Shown: one piece after another, positions 36,039 to 45,413 of the stretch | Layout: every line of letters begins with the position of its first letter | How positions within the stretch are numbered: the stretch's first letter is position 1 | Origin: JABSOG01 sp041583135 | GTDB lineage: Bacteria; Pseudomonadota; Gammaproteobacteria; Enterobacterales; Alteromonadaceae | NCBI GenBank assembly: GCA_041583135.1 | Contig: JBFHGJ010000018.1 | Location: 4,832-68,831, forward strand | Direction: 5' to 3' | DNA length: 64,000 nucleotides | Translations under genes and position numbers: made by a program | The notes under the pieces: generated by a model | What the model saw: the letters and a program-made list of their open reading frames with translations, nothing else | Told to the model about the DNA's origin: nothing | Database searches by the model: none

Positions 36039-36653
36039 ATGCTGACCCAAAGTTTAATCATCCGCATCGCCGAGCAAATCGACACGCTAAAGCAGCAAAC
36101 CGAGCAGATTGACCAACACAACGCCACCGTTCGCTCCAACCGCTTTAAGTACCGTGATATCTTTCATCCACAGCTGTTTCGCTGCGACTCGACCAAACTG
36201 CTCGACTATGTTTTGGAGGCGGAGAAAAACTTCAAAACATTACTCAAAGGCCCCTCTTACGCCGCCCACCTGCCCGCTTTGGGCGAAAAGCTCAGCTGCC
36301 AGATTGCCGCCATCAACCAAGCGGTAAAAGCCAATGCAGTGGTACTAAAAGAGCACAACTACCAATCGAAACGGGCCAAACAACGCTATCAGCAGCGATA
36401 CAAAAAAGTCGCCAGTCAAATGATGGCCAACAGCCATGAGCTGTATGAAGAATTGGCGCGCAATCATGAATTTGAACGACGACTCAATGAAATGATCTAT
36501 GAGCGCAAAGCCCAACTCGGCGGTGCCGATGCGCCGACTACCGAGCGACTCAACCGCGAAATGCTGGCGTTGCATGAGCGCTTGGGTCGCTGCCGCCGCG
36601 CCATTACCGCCGTCGAAGAACGCATTCAATTTGCCGAATCAAAAACCCGTTAA
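36039..36653 (+). CDS. priC: Primosomal replication protein N'' (PriC)
   Basis: This 204-residue, highly helical and basic protein matches PriC best in its C-terminal part (EFERRLNEMIYERKAQL, then LGRCRRAITAVEERIQ). That part corresponds to the conserved ERRL-EM-ERR-L and L-RCR-AL-IE pattern of the family. PriC recognises abandoned forks with a gap in the leading strand and helps reload DnaB. The N-terminal half is diverged, as is usual. Position after dinG and a TSUP permease supports the call. Confidence 0.82.
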   Translation: MLTQSLIIRIAEQIDTLKQQTEQIDQHNATVRSNRFKYRDIFHPQLFRCDSTKLLDYVLEAEKNFKTLLKGPSYAAHLPALGEKLSCQIAAINQAVKANAVVLKEHNYQSKRAKQRYQQRYKKVASQMMANSHELYEELARNHEFERRLNEMIYERKAQLGGADAPTTERLNREMLALHERLGRCRRAITAVEERIQFAESKTR

Positions 36654-36669
36654 TAAGGCCTAATCAAAC

Positions 36670-36757
36670 CCAAGCCTTATTCAAATAATAGGGTGGGCTT
36701 GGTCGGAACGAGCGTCCACCATTCGCTTTGGGTTGTAGAGGCGGGTTGTTCAAGCAA
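36670..36757 (-). repeat. Dispersed hairpin repeat, copy B
   Basis: Read on the minus strand, this stretch matches the repeat at 332-480 in two blocks. One runs from TGCTTGAACAA through CCTCTACAACCCA, and the other from GCTCGTTCC through CCCACCCTAT to GCTTG. Here the blocks are adjacent, whereas copy A has about 60 bases between them. It lies between the 3' ends of convergent priC and tryptophan dioxygenase, a usual place for REP-like elements. Confidence 0.65.
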
Positions 36758-36778
36758 TGATGTAAATCAACGCCCAAC

Positions 36779-37870
36779 CTAGACCGGACAAAATCCCATT
36801 GCCTTTTTCAGTTCAATCGGCAGTTCGGGTAAATCTCGTTTCGGTAGTAAAAACGTCGCGATGGTAAACAGATCGCTAAACACCCGATTACGCTCAGTGG
36901 TGCGTTTCAAATACTCAGTGCCGCTAGAGCCGCCGGTGCCAATTTTAGCCCCCAACATACGTTGCACCATCATCGAATGTTTATAACGCCAAATGGTCAT
37001 CTGCTCGTCGATTTCCGTTAGCGCCTGCAACAGCTGAAACGGTAAGTTAAACACAGGTTCATCTTGATACAGGGTAATGAACAGCGCACTGAGCATCGCC
37101 TTATGACTTAGGCGAAATGCCTTTTCTTCACGCTTTTGCTGATAACGCGTCTTATCAAGCAAAACGGCAAACTTTTCGCGATTATCTTCAATGGCTTTCA
37201 GTTGCACCCGGCGATCTTTTGGCGACAGTTCCTCAATGCTGTTGACAATTTTAATGTCGTTATCGAGCATCACCTCGGTGGCTTTTTGATATAGCTTCCA
37301 AAACTTAAACTCGCCGAACTCCAAAAACGGCATACGCGCCAACCAACTGTCCATCAACTCAAACAAACAGGGCTTTTGTTCAAGCTCACGCAAAAACTGC
37401 TGCTGATCGGGCTTGAGCCTGCTGTAGAACGATTGTTTATCAAAATCGATGCGATAGTCACTCTTAAGCCCCAAGACAATTTCCAGCATTTTCCACTGCA
37501 CACTTTGAAAGCCCGATGCCGGCACCAAAAAATCACGAAACGCCAAAAACTCTTGCGGCGTCATACATTCTAATACTTCAATTTGCTGGTTCAGCAGCAG
37601 CTGAATTTTCAATACCCGATTCAGACGATGCACCACCGTCGTCAGCTCATCGTCTTTAACGCTAGAATGATTGAAAATATCAATCACCGAATTGAACTCA
37701 TGGAGGATCTGTTTAAACCACAATTCATAGGCTTGGTGGGTCACAATAAACAAGGTTTCGTCGTGCACCGGTTCACCGTAAAAAGCGCTTTCTGGTTGTT
37801 GTGCCGATAGGATCTTATCGAGTTGCAGATAATCGCCGTAATCACAAGGCTTTCTCAGTTTTACCGTCAT
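36779..37870 (-). CDS. kynA: Tryptophan 2,3-dioxygenase
   Basis: This 363-residue haem enzyme opens the indole ring of L-tryptophan to N-formylkynurenine, the first step of the kynurenine route. Family blocks are YGDYLQLDKILSAQQ, VTHQAYELWFKQILHEFNSV (with the distal His), and the C-terminal HSMMVQRMLGAKIGTGGSSG followed by YLK. It is longer than the compact bacterial enzymes of about 280 residues, mainly in its central region. No kynureninase or formamidase gene is nearby. It diverges from pyrB. Confidence 0.93.
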   Translation of the reverse strand: MTVKLRKPCDYGDYLQLDKILSAQQPESAFYGEPVHDETLFIVTHQAYELWFKQILHEFNSVIDIFNHSSVKDDELTTVVHRLNRVLKIQLLLNQQIEVLECMTPQEFLAFRDFLVPASGFQSVQWKMLEIVLGLKSDYRIDFDKQSFYSRLKPDQQQFLRELEQKPCLFELMDSWLARMPFLEFGEFKFWKLYQKATEVMLDNDIKIVNSIEELSPKDRRVQLKAIEDNREKFAVLLDKTRYQQKREEKAFRLSHKAMLSALFITLYQDEPVFNLPFQLLQALTEIDEQMTIWRYKHSMMVQRMLGAKIGTGGSSGTEYLKRTTERNRVFSDLFTIATFLLPKRDLPELPIELKKAMGFCPV

Positions 37871-38041
37871 CTTCTCTCCTAATGCTCAAACGTGGTGGCA
37901 AATGACACATCTTGATGTGACTTGTAGGTTTTCAGCACAAAAACGGCAAACACACCCAAATACCTTAATGCAAACAAAAACCGGCTCTCAACAAATAGTA
38001 GCAAAGGATCAAAAAGCCGTGAGGAAAAGCGCGAGGAATAA

Positions 38042-38050
38042 TGCTATATT
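38042..38050 (+). promoter_or_regulatory. Extended -10 promoter candidate for pyrB
   Basis: TGCTATATT is an extended -10 element (TGN-TATATT) 41 bp upstream of the pyrB ATG. I see no convincing -35 hexamer and no leader peptide or U-rich attenuator of the E. coli pyrBI type. Confidence 0.45.
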
Positions 38051-38091
38051 AACGGCGATTTTCCACCGTCCATTTTCGTTGAGTCAACTAC

Positions 38092-39108
38092 ATGAGCCAA
38101 TTTACCGGTCAACACATCCTCTCGGTAAACCAATTCGACCGAGAAAGTATCGAAACCATCTTTAACGTCGCCGACAAAATGGCCCCCTACGCCAAGCGAC
38201 AAAAGCGCACTACCGTGCTTGATGGGGCTATTTTAGGCAACCTGTTTTTTGAAGCCAGTACCAGAACCAGAGTGAGTTTTGGTTGTGCCTTTAACCTTTT
38301 AGGCGGCTTTGTGCGAGAAACCACCGGGATGAAAAGCTCGGCACTGGCCAAAGGCGAGTCATTGTATGATACTGCGCGGGTGATCAGCAGCTACTCTGAC
38401 ATTATCGCCATGCGCCATCCGCAAAGCGGCTCAGTGGCGGAGTTTGCCACCGGCAGCCGAGTCCCGGTGATCAACGGCGGCGACGGTCCCAACGAGCACC
38501 CGACCCAAGCCTTGCTGGACCTCTACACACTGCAAAAGGAACTCACCCACTTCGGCAAATCGATAGATGGTCTTCATATCACCTTGATGGGCGATTTGAA
38601 ATACGGCCGTACCGTACATTCGTTGTCGAAGCTGCTTAGCCTGTACAAAGACATTCATTTTAACCTGATAGCGCCAGACGCCTTGGCCCTGCCCGATTCC
38701 GTGTTATCGGTTATCGACAATGCCGGTCATAAGATCAGTATCCATGAACAATTCGAAGGTCACCTCAAATCCGATATCGTCTATCAGACCCGAGTACAAG
38801 AAGAACGCTTTGAGAGTAAAGCAGAAGCCGACAAGTATCGCGGTCGTTTCCGACTGAACCAAAAAATCTATACCGAGCACTGTAAGTCCAATACCGTCTT
38901 GATGCACCCACTGCCACGAGACTCAAGACTCGATGCCAATGAACTGGACAACGATCTCAACGACAACCCCTATTTGGCCATCTTCCGCCAAGTCGATAAC
39001 GGCGTGTTGGTCAGAATGGCACTATTTGCCCTTGCCCTTGGGGTGGAAGATCAATTGGAAAAATATGAAACCACAGTACCTTGGTTCTCACAAAAACATC
39101 AATATTAA
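38092..39108 (+). CDS. pyrB: Aspartate carbamoyltransferase catalytic subunit
   Basis: PyrB, 338 residues, condenses carbamoyl phosphate with aspartate in pyrimidine synthesis. The carbamoyl-phosphate site FEASTRTRVSF is intact. Further blocks are KGESLYDTARVISSYSD, INGGDGPNEHPTQALLDLYT and MHPLPRDSRLDANE. No regulatory subunit gene pyrI follows, unlike in enteric bacteria; hemL is next, 17 bp downstream. The protein is also longer than E. coli PyrB (311). Allosteric control by a PyrI encoded elsewhere cannot be excluded. Confidence 0.95.
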   Translation: MSQFTGQHILSVNQFDRESIETIFNVADKMAPYAKRQKRTTVLDGAILGNLFFEASTRTRVSFGCAFNLLGGFVRETTGMKSSALAKGESLYDTARVISSYSDIIAMRHPQSGSVAEFATGSRVPVINGGDGPNEHPTQALLDLYTLQKELTHFGKSIDGLHITLMGDLKYGRTVHSLSKLLSLYKDIHFNLIAPDALALPDSVLSVIDNAGHKISIHEQFEGHLKSDIVYQTRVQEERFESKAEADKYRGRFRLNQKIYTEHCKSNTVLMHPLPRDSRLDANELDNDLNDNPYLAIFRQVDNGVLVRMALFALALGVEDQLEKYETTVPWFSQKHQY

Positions 39109-39125
39109 GCGAATGCATTAGACCT

Positions 39126-40406
39126 ATGACCAGATCACAATCTCTTTTTGACCAAGCCGCCAAAGTCATTCCCGGCGGTGTTAACTCTCCTGTGCGCGCC
39201 TTCAACGGTGTAGGCGGCACCCCGGTATTTATCGCCAAGGCCGATGGCGCCTACACTTATGACGTTGACGATAATCGCTATATCGATTACGTCGGCTCAT
39301 GGGGACCGATGATTTTGGGCCATAATCACAGCGCCATTCGCGAAGCCGTACTGGCAGCGGTAGAAAATGGCCTCAGCTTCGGCGCACCGACCGAACTGGA
39401 AGTCAAAATGGCTGAGAAAGTCATTGAATTGGTGCCCTCGATGGACCAAGTCCGCATGGTCAGCTCCGGTACAGAAGCCACCATGAGCGCCATTCGATTG
39501 GCTCGCGGCTACACTGGCCGCGACAAAATACTCAAATTTGAAGGCTGTTACCATGGCCATGCCGACTCCTTGCTGGTCAAAGCGGGCTCGGGCATGTTAA
39601 CCATGGGTGTGCCTAGCTCGCCGGGCATTCCAGAAGGACTTGCCCAGCATACCCTAACCGTCTCTTACAATAACCTCGAAGAAGTCGAAGCGGTTTTTGC
39701 CGAAGTCGGCGAACAAATTGCCTGTATTATCGTTGAACCGGTAGCCGGCAATATGAACTGTATCCCTCCATTACCGGGCTTTTTAGAAGGCTTGCGGGCG
39801 ATATGCGATAAATATCAAAGCGTACTGATTTTCGACGAAGTAATGACCGGCTTTAGGGTTGCACTTGGCGGCGCGCAACAATACTATGGCGTGACGCCCG
39901 ATTTGACCACTTTGGGCAAAGTCATCGGTGGTGGTATGCCGGTTGGCGCCTTTGGCGGCAAACAAGCGATTATGGATCACATCGCCCCCAAAGGCGGGGT
40001 CTATCAGGCAGGCACCTTGTCCGGTAACCCCGTTGCCATGGCTGCCGGTCTTGCGGCATTAGAGGCCGTTGCACAGCCCGGTGTACACCAAGCCTTGACC
40101 GAGAAGTCCAAACGCTTATGTGAAGGATTTGCTACAGCGGCAAAAGCCACCGGTGTCGCCTTGACCACCAATTATGTCGGCGGCATGTTTGGTTTGTTCT
40201 TCACCGACAAGCCCAGCGTCACCAGCTTTGCCGAAGCAACCAGTTGTGACGGTGAAAAATTCAAACGGTTTTTCCACCTCATGCTCGATGAAGGCGTCTA
40301 TTTGGCACCTTCGGCATTTGAAGCTGGCTTTGTCAGCACAGCCCACAGCGATGAGGATATAGAAAACACCATCAAGGCGGCTGAGCGCTGTTTCGCCCAG
40401 CTATAA
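39126..40406 (+). CDS. hemL: Glutamate-1-semialdehyde 2,1-aminomutase
   Basis: HemL, 426 residues from the ATG at 39126, is a PLP enzyme that turns glutamate-1-semialdehyde into 5-aminolevulinate for haem. It begins with SLFDQAAKVIPGGVNSPVRA. It has SSGTEATMSAIRLARGYTGR, the cofactor-binding FDEVMTGFR, and the Schiff-base Lys in TLGKVIGGGMPVG. The open frame starts 15 codons earlier at 39081, overlapping pyrB, but family length favours 39126. The short spacing suggests co-transcription with pyrB. Confidence 0.96.
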   Translation: MTRSQSLFDQAAKVIPGGVNSPVRAFNGVGGTPVFIAKADGAYTYDVDDNRYIDYVGSWGPMILGHNHSAIREAVLAAVENGLSFGAPTELEVKMAEKVIELVPSMDQVRMVSSGTEATMSAIRLARGYTGRDKILKFEGCYHGHADSLLVKAGSGMLTMGVPSSPGIPEGLAQHTLTVSYNNLEEVEAVFAEVGEQIACIIVEPVAGNMNCIPPLPGFLEGLRAICDKYQSVLIFDEVMTGFRVALGGAQQYYGVTPDLTTLGKVIGGGMPVGAFGGKQAIMDHIAPKGGVYQAGTLSGNPVAMAAGLAALEAVAQPGVHQALTEKSKRLCEGFATAAKATGVALTTNYVGGMFGLFFTDKPSVTSFAEATSCDGEKFKRFFHLMLDEGVYLAPSAFEAGFVSTAHSDEDIENTIKAAERCFAQL

Positions 40407-40753
40407 CAGACCAATCGCTTCGGCGCTGCCATTGCTCAAATTATCGGCGCCTAAGCGACACTGTAAAGTTAACAATACGGCAATAAAAAGCGCCGATTTG
40501 TCAGTAAAAACTGACAGTCCCCAAGGCGTGCAGCTTAATAAAAAGGCGTTGATCTTTTACACAATGCCGGGCATAATCGATTAACTGAACGTTAACACAT
40601 CTTTACAATATTTTAGCCTAAATGGTAACAGAACCAGGTAGTGAATAACTTAAAACAAACACACCGAGTTGGGACCCTGTAGCGACGTCATCAAGCACTG
40701 ATCTTCGTTACCCGCCAAACCCGGTGAAAGACAAACGACGTGATAGGTGATTG
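40407..40753. other. Intergenic region between hemL and the GGDEF/EAL gene
   Basis: No gene is seen in these 347 bases. A perfect inverted repeat TGTCAGT-AAAA-ACTGACA lies at 40499-40516, and AT-rich stretches around 40590-40660 may hold the promoter of the downstream gene. The ribosome site GATAGGTGA (40742-40750) precedes its ATG. Confidence 0.5.
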
Positions 40754-42658
40754 ATGCACAACCGCGATACCACATTGCTGGCAGAACTCGAAACGCTAAA
40801 GGCCGAAAATGACAGCCTGTGCGAACAACTGAAGTCTTCATTCGAAACTGCCCATCAATTGCGAGTTGAGTCTTATCATCACAGCCTGCTGAGCACTTTA
40901 ATCAACGAACGTTTTCTGCTGTCAAAAAGCACGCTTGAGTGTACCGCCCAGCAAAGTCGGTTTTTACGCACTTTTGCCAAAGCCTGTGATTGCTTGAGTG
41001 CCGGAATTTACCTACTGGATAAAGACACTGGCTACTTTAATCTTGAGAGTTTTTACTCCGAAGAAACCGAACTGCCGCAAAACCGATTTATCGCTGCCGA
41101 CGCCCCGGTGTACATCACCACCATGGCCGACACTTATTGTAATTTTGTTATCGCGCCGATGCGCTATGCCTCAGGTCTCAATGATCTTCACTGGTATTTT
41201 GACAAAGCCAACGGCCGCGCCCTACTGGTCTCTCATAACCGTGAAGACTCAATTGCTGAAATGTTCGATACGCTAACCGCCAAGGTCATGCGAACGGCGC
41301 TGCAATTATACGAAGATATCGAGATCAAAGCCGCCTACGAGGCCAAGTTGGTCCATCAGGCCACCATCGATCCGATGACCAACCTGCCCAACCGCAACCT
41401 TGCCTTTGATCGTTTAAGTCAGGCCATGCTCAGCCGCGCCAATGACAAAAAGATAGTGTTTGCCATGGTGGTGGACATTGCTCACTTTAGAGATATCAAT
41501 GAAACCTTTGGTCATGACGTCGGCGATCAGATCTTAGCCGTCATTGCCAAGCGTATCCGCTTTGCCGTAAGAGAAAGTGATACCGTCGCCAGACTCAGCG
41601 GTGATGAGTTTTTGGTGATCTTAGAAAACGCCAATAAACTCAAAGCCGCCGAAGTGGTTGCCAAGAATATTTTGAACGCCATTTCAAAGCCGTTGCATTT
41701 TGAAAATCGCGAGCTGTTGATCGCCGCCAATATCGGCATTTCAGCCTACCCCGGCGACGGCGTAGACGCCTCGGAGCTTATCCAAAACGCCGATGCCGCA
41801 ATGTATCAGGCAAGAAAGCTCGGTCTCAATCAATTCCGCTTTTACACCCTTGAAATGAATGAAGAGGTAGCGCATCGTTTGGCGGTTGAAACGGGCCTAC
41901 AAAAAGCGTTGCAAAACAACGAGTTTACCCTCAAGTATCAACCCTTGGTCGATGCTGCCAGCGGCAACACGGTCACCGTCGAAGCACTATTGCGTTGGCA
42001 TTGCCCTACCCTTGGCCACGTCTCACCTAACGAGTTTATTTCGATTGCCGAAGAAGATGGCCTGATCATTCCTATCGGTTACTGGGTTATCGAAGAAGTC
42101 TGCCGTCAACTCAACCGCTGGAAAGCCGAAGGGATCACCAACCTGACCGTAGCGATTAACGTTTCCGTACGCCAGTTGCATGAGCCGGGCTTTATCGATC
42201 GCTTGATGGCTATCTTGAAAAGTCATCACATTGCCACCAGCAAAATCGAACTGGAGATCACCGAAGGCATTTTATTGACCGACGTCCATGGCGCCGACAG
42301 TGTGCTGACCGTACTCCACGCTTTGGGCTTTAAGTTGTCACTCGATGACTTCGGCACCGGATATTCGGCCCTGAGCTACCTCAATCAATACCATTTTGAC
42401 AATCTCAAAATAGACCGCTCGTTTATCACCAATCTAGTCTGCAATGAAAAAGACAAGGCCCTTATCGACGCCATTGTCGCCATGGCCCATAAGCTCAACC
42501 TCAAAGTCATTGCCGAGGGCGTTGAACACGTAGAAGAACTGCAATATTTGCAGGCGCAAAAGTGCGACTACATTCAAGGCTATTACTTTAGCCGCCCGGT
42601 ATCGGGCGCCCAGATCACCGAGCGCCTGTTCGGTGCCAATGAAGCCGTTAGCGCCTAG
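40754..42658 (+). CDS. GGDEF/EAL domain cyclic-di-GMP signalling protein
   Basis: This 634-residue soluble protein has an N-terminal coiled coil (about 1-40), a poorly conserved sensory-like region (about 60-200), a GGDEF domain (about 205-370) and an EAL domain (about 385-630). The GGDEF signature reads RLSGDEF, a variant found in some active cyclases. The EAL domain keeps EALLRW, ITEGILL, DDFGTGYSAL, KIDRSF and AEGVEH, so phosphodiesterase activity is likely. No membrane segment is seen. Start is ATG 40754; a TTG lies one codon earlier. It stands alone on the plus strand. Confidence 0.9.
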   Translation: MHNRDTTLLAELETLKAENDSLCEQLKSSFETAHQLRVESYHHSLLSTLINERFLLSKSTLECTAQQSRFLRTFAKACDCLSAGIYLLDKDTGYFNLESFYSEETELPQNRFIAADAPVYITTMADTYCNFVIAPMRYASGLNDLHWYFDKANGRALLVSHNREDSIAEMFDTLTAKVMRTALQLYEDIEIKAAYEAKLVHQATIDPMTNLPNRNLAFDRLSQAMLSRANDKKIVFAMVVDIAHFRDINETFGHDVGDQILAVIAKRIRFAVRESDTVARLSGDEFLVILENANKLKAAEVVAKNILNAISKPLHFENRELLIAANIGISAYPGDGVDASELIQNADAAMYQARKLGLNQFRFYTLEMNEEVAHRLAVETGLQKALQNNEFTLKYQPLVDAASGNTVTVEALLRWHCPTLGHVSPNEFISIAEEDGLIIPIGYWVIEEVCRQLNRWKAEGITNLTVAINVSVRQLHEPGFIDRLMAILKSHHIATSKIELEITEGILLTDVHGADSVLTVLHALGFKLSLDDFGTGYSALSYLNQYHFDNLKIDRSFITNLVCNEKDKALIDAIVAMAHKLNLKVIAEGVEHVEELQYLQAQKCDYIQGYYFSRPVSGAQITERLFGANEAVSA

Positions 42659-42727
42659 TGGCTCCCCTTTAACCCAAGTTCACGTAAGGAAGGACATTGA
42701 CCCGTCTTACGCAAAGCTCACATCAGG

Positions 42728-45034
42728 TTAGTTAGGACAGTCCACCATTTGCGGCCTGCCTTTCTCCACTGCCGATAACACAATCGCTCCGGCACACTGC
42801 CCCGGATACATCACGCCATCTTTTGCCGAGAAAAAGCGTTGGGTGATCCCTTTAGGCGGCGCATCAATCAGACTTTCAGGCGGCACTTGACGATTAAGCT
42901 CGGCAAATAACCGTAAGGCTCCGGCACTACCGGTCAAACCGACCGGGCTATAATCGTCTTTGCCCAGCCAAAATGTCGTTAGGGTTTTACCATCAAAGCC
43001 ACTAAACCAACTGTCCCTCAGCTCATCGGTGGTACCGGTTTTACCGGCAAACTGCACTTGAGGAAACTCAGAGGTCAAATACCTTGCAGTACCAACACGC
43101 GTCACATCTTCGAGTACCGTATTGAGCAAATACACCGGCTCGACTTCAAAGTTGGCTCTTGCCGAGGGCTGACGATGCCAGATCATGGTGCCGTCGTTGG
43201 CCGTGACCACACTGATGGTCGAGAGCTTTTTGTACACCCCTTTAGAAGCGTAGGTAGCATACATTTCCGATACCTCTAAGGGCGATAACTCCAACGCCCC
43301 GAGGAACAACGAAGGATAACGAGCAAACCGTCGCTTAACTCCGAGTTTACCCAGACTCTCGGCAACACTGTCCATCCCCAAAGCTAAACCGAGGTTAACG
43401 GTGGGTATATTGCGCGAGCGGGTAAGCGCATCATACAGCAGCACCTCGCCTTCGTGAGTCTTATCAAAGTTTTCCGGGGTCCATTGTTCGCCGTTTTGGT
43501 TTTCCAGGGTCACCGGCGCATCGGGCAGCACCGTAGCCAAGGTAAAATCATCATACTGAGACAGTGCGGTCAAATACACCGCAGGCTTGATTAAAGAGCC
43601 AATATTGCGGCGCATATCTACTGCTCGGTTGAGTCCCGAGTAATTGACGTTGCGCCCGCCGACCATCGCGGTAATGGCACCTTGAGTGTAATCGACCGAG
43701 ACCGACGCCACTTCGGCGTCACTTAGTTGATGACTGGCTTCGAGTTTAGACAAATAATCTTGTACCACACGCTCAGTTGCCCACTGCAATCTCGGATCTA
43801 AGTGAGTAAATACCCGGATCCCGTCGCCGACGATATCACTGTCGCGAAGGTTGGCTTTAAGCTCTTTTTTAACCTGCGCCATGTAGGCAGGAAAACGCGC
43901 CGATAAAAACGTATCCTTATCGGCAATGCCCAAAGGTCGATTTACCGCCACCTCATATTCCTGCTTGGTCAACAGGTGATGTTCAAACATTAAACGCAAG
44001 ACCACATCGCGGCGCTCTAATGCCCGCTCGGTATGCTTGTGAGGGTTATAATAACTCGGACCTTTGATGATCCCCACCAAGACGGCAAATTCATCGGCGC
44101 TGAGTTCATTGATAGGCTTACTAAAATAATAACGGGCAGCCAAACCAAAACCATGAATGGCGCGATTGTGAAATTGCCCTAAAAAGACCTCGTTGACATA
44201 GGCTTCCAACAGTTGGTCTTTGCTGTAGCGGTGATCCAGTAGCAGCGCGATAAAAGCCTCATTAAGCTTGCGTATATAGCTTCTATCGGCATTTAGGTAG
44301 ACGTTTTTGGCCAATTGCTGAGTTAAGGTACTGCCGCCCTGTACGGTACGTCCTGCTCTGATGTTATGCCACAGTGCCCGCAAAATAGCCGTGATACTGA
44401 CGCCCGAGTGATGATAGAAATCTCTGTCTTCAACCAACAGCAAGGTATCTTTAAACAGTTCGGGAAAACGCTCAAGCGGCATAAACTCCCTGTCTTCATG
44501 ATGGGGTGATAGCAAACGGTCGATAAGCAAAGGTTCAAAAGTCACCGCCACAATGGGCTGGTGGGAATCACGATCAATTAAACGGCTCAACCTGCCGTTG
44601 TCAAACTCAATGGTTAGCCAGCGTTCAGGCTCGACCTTACCTGGAAAATCAAATGCCCGTTTGACCACCGAAAGGTGCTTTGGGCTGACGGTATATTCAC
44701 CGGGCCCCGAGAGCTTGGTGACACGGCGATAATCAAGCGCCTCAAGCTGGGCTATCAGGCCATTCTTATCGATGCCATAACCACTGTGCAAGGTCATCGG
44801 TCTGGCATAGATCTGCGCCGGTATTTGCCATTTTTTGCTTTCGAATTTACGGGTAACCTTGCTGTCGAGATAAATCAGATACACCACCAACGCCAATAAC
44901 AAAGCAAAACTTAACTTGGCCAATGTTTTCGCACCATAAAGTGCAGCCTGCTTTAACTTGGTGTTTGCCTTTGCTTTGGAAGGCGGCTCAGGTTGTTTGC
45001 TTGCTTTTGATTTACTTGCTTTTTTTTCAGTCAT
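42728..45034 (-). CDS. mrcB: Penicillin-binding protein 1B (bifunctional)
   Basis: The 768-residue class A PBP polymerises lipid II and cross-links peptidoglycan. It has a Lys-rich cytoplasmic tail, one membrane segment (about 38-56), and a UB2H-like region (about 75-150) that in E. coli binds LpoB. In the glycosyltransferase domain the catalytic Glu lies in LVEDRDFYHHSG and QGGSTLTQQLAKN follows. The transpeptidase shows SLIK (SxxK), SRN (SxN) and KTGTTDE. All catalytic residues are present. Confidence 0.95.
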   Translation of the reverse strand: MTEKKASKSKASKQPEPPSKAKANTKLKQAALYGAKTLAKLSFALLLALVVYLIYLDSKVTRKFESKKWQIPAQIYARPMTLHSGYGIDKNGLIAQLEALDYRRVTKLSGPGEYTVSPKHLSVVKRAFDFPGKVEPERWLTIEFDNGRLSRLIDRDSHQPIVAVTFEPLLIDRLLSPHHEDREFMPLERFPELFKDTLLLVEDRDFYHHSGVSITAILRALWHNIRAGRTVQGGSTLTQQLAKNVYLNADRSYIRKLNEAFIALLLDHRYSKDQLLEAYVNEVFLGQFHNRAIHGFGLAARYYFSKPINELSADEFAVLVGIIKGPSYYNPHKHTERALERRDVVLRLMFEHHLLTKQEYEVAVNRPLGIADKDTFLSARFPAYMAQVKKELKANLRDSDIVGDGIRVFTHLDPRLQWATERVVQDYLSKLEASHQLSDAEVASVSVDYTQGAITAMVGGRNVNYSGLNRAVDMRRNIGSLIKPAVYLTALSQYDDFTLATVLPDAPVTLENQNGEQWTPENFDKTHEGEVLLYDALTRSRNIPTVNLGLALGMDSVAESLGKLGVKRRFARYPSLFLGALELSPLEVSEMYATYASKGVYKKLSTISVVTANDGTMIWHRQPSARANFEVEPVYLLNTVLEDVTRVGTARYLTSEFPQVQFAGKTGTTDELRDSWFSGFDGKTLTTFWLGKDDYSPVGLTGSAGALRLFAELNRQVPPESLIDAPPKGITQRFFSAKDGVMYPGQCAGAIVLSAVEKGRPQMVDCPN

Positions 45035-45413
45035 GGTGACGGTGTGAACGAGACGGTTGGATCAATGTCTTTATTTTATCAGCGAATCACCGAGATATCA
45101 GGCCCGAGCCAAGGTTTTTTGTCGCTAATTGTCAAGGATGTGATGAACTTCACAAAACCGCCATGACAAATTAACTGTACCTAAACGATTTGCGTCATCG
45201 AAGTTGAGGGTCTATGCTTAGGGGGAACTGGCTCTTTAGGGTACATTGATGAGTTGTCATCTTCCCCCTATAAAGCCCGTCAACCGGCAATAAAACAATA
45301 AAAATCAATACATTGTATTATACCGGTTTTAATCCTTTTGCCTTTTATTCTGGGTGATAAACGGAATTACCACCAAGCGTTCAGAACAAAGGCACCTTGC
45401 ATTGGAGAACAAT
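45035..45413. other. Intergenic region between divergent mrcB and the APC permease
   Basis: These 379 bases hold no supported gene. The only feature I can point to is the GGAG ribosome site at 45404-45407 for the permease. The upstream part of the permease frame (45354-45413) has no coding support. Confidence 0.5.

Noticed and set aside
37871..38091. pyrL-type UTP-sensitive attenuator before pyrB
   Set aside because: No leader frame with U-rich pause site and no terminator hairpin before the pyrB start.
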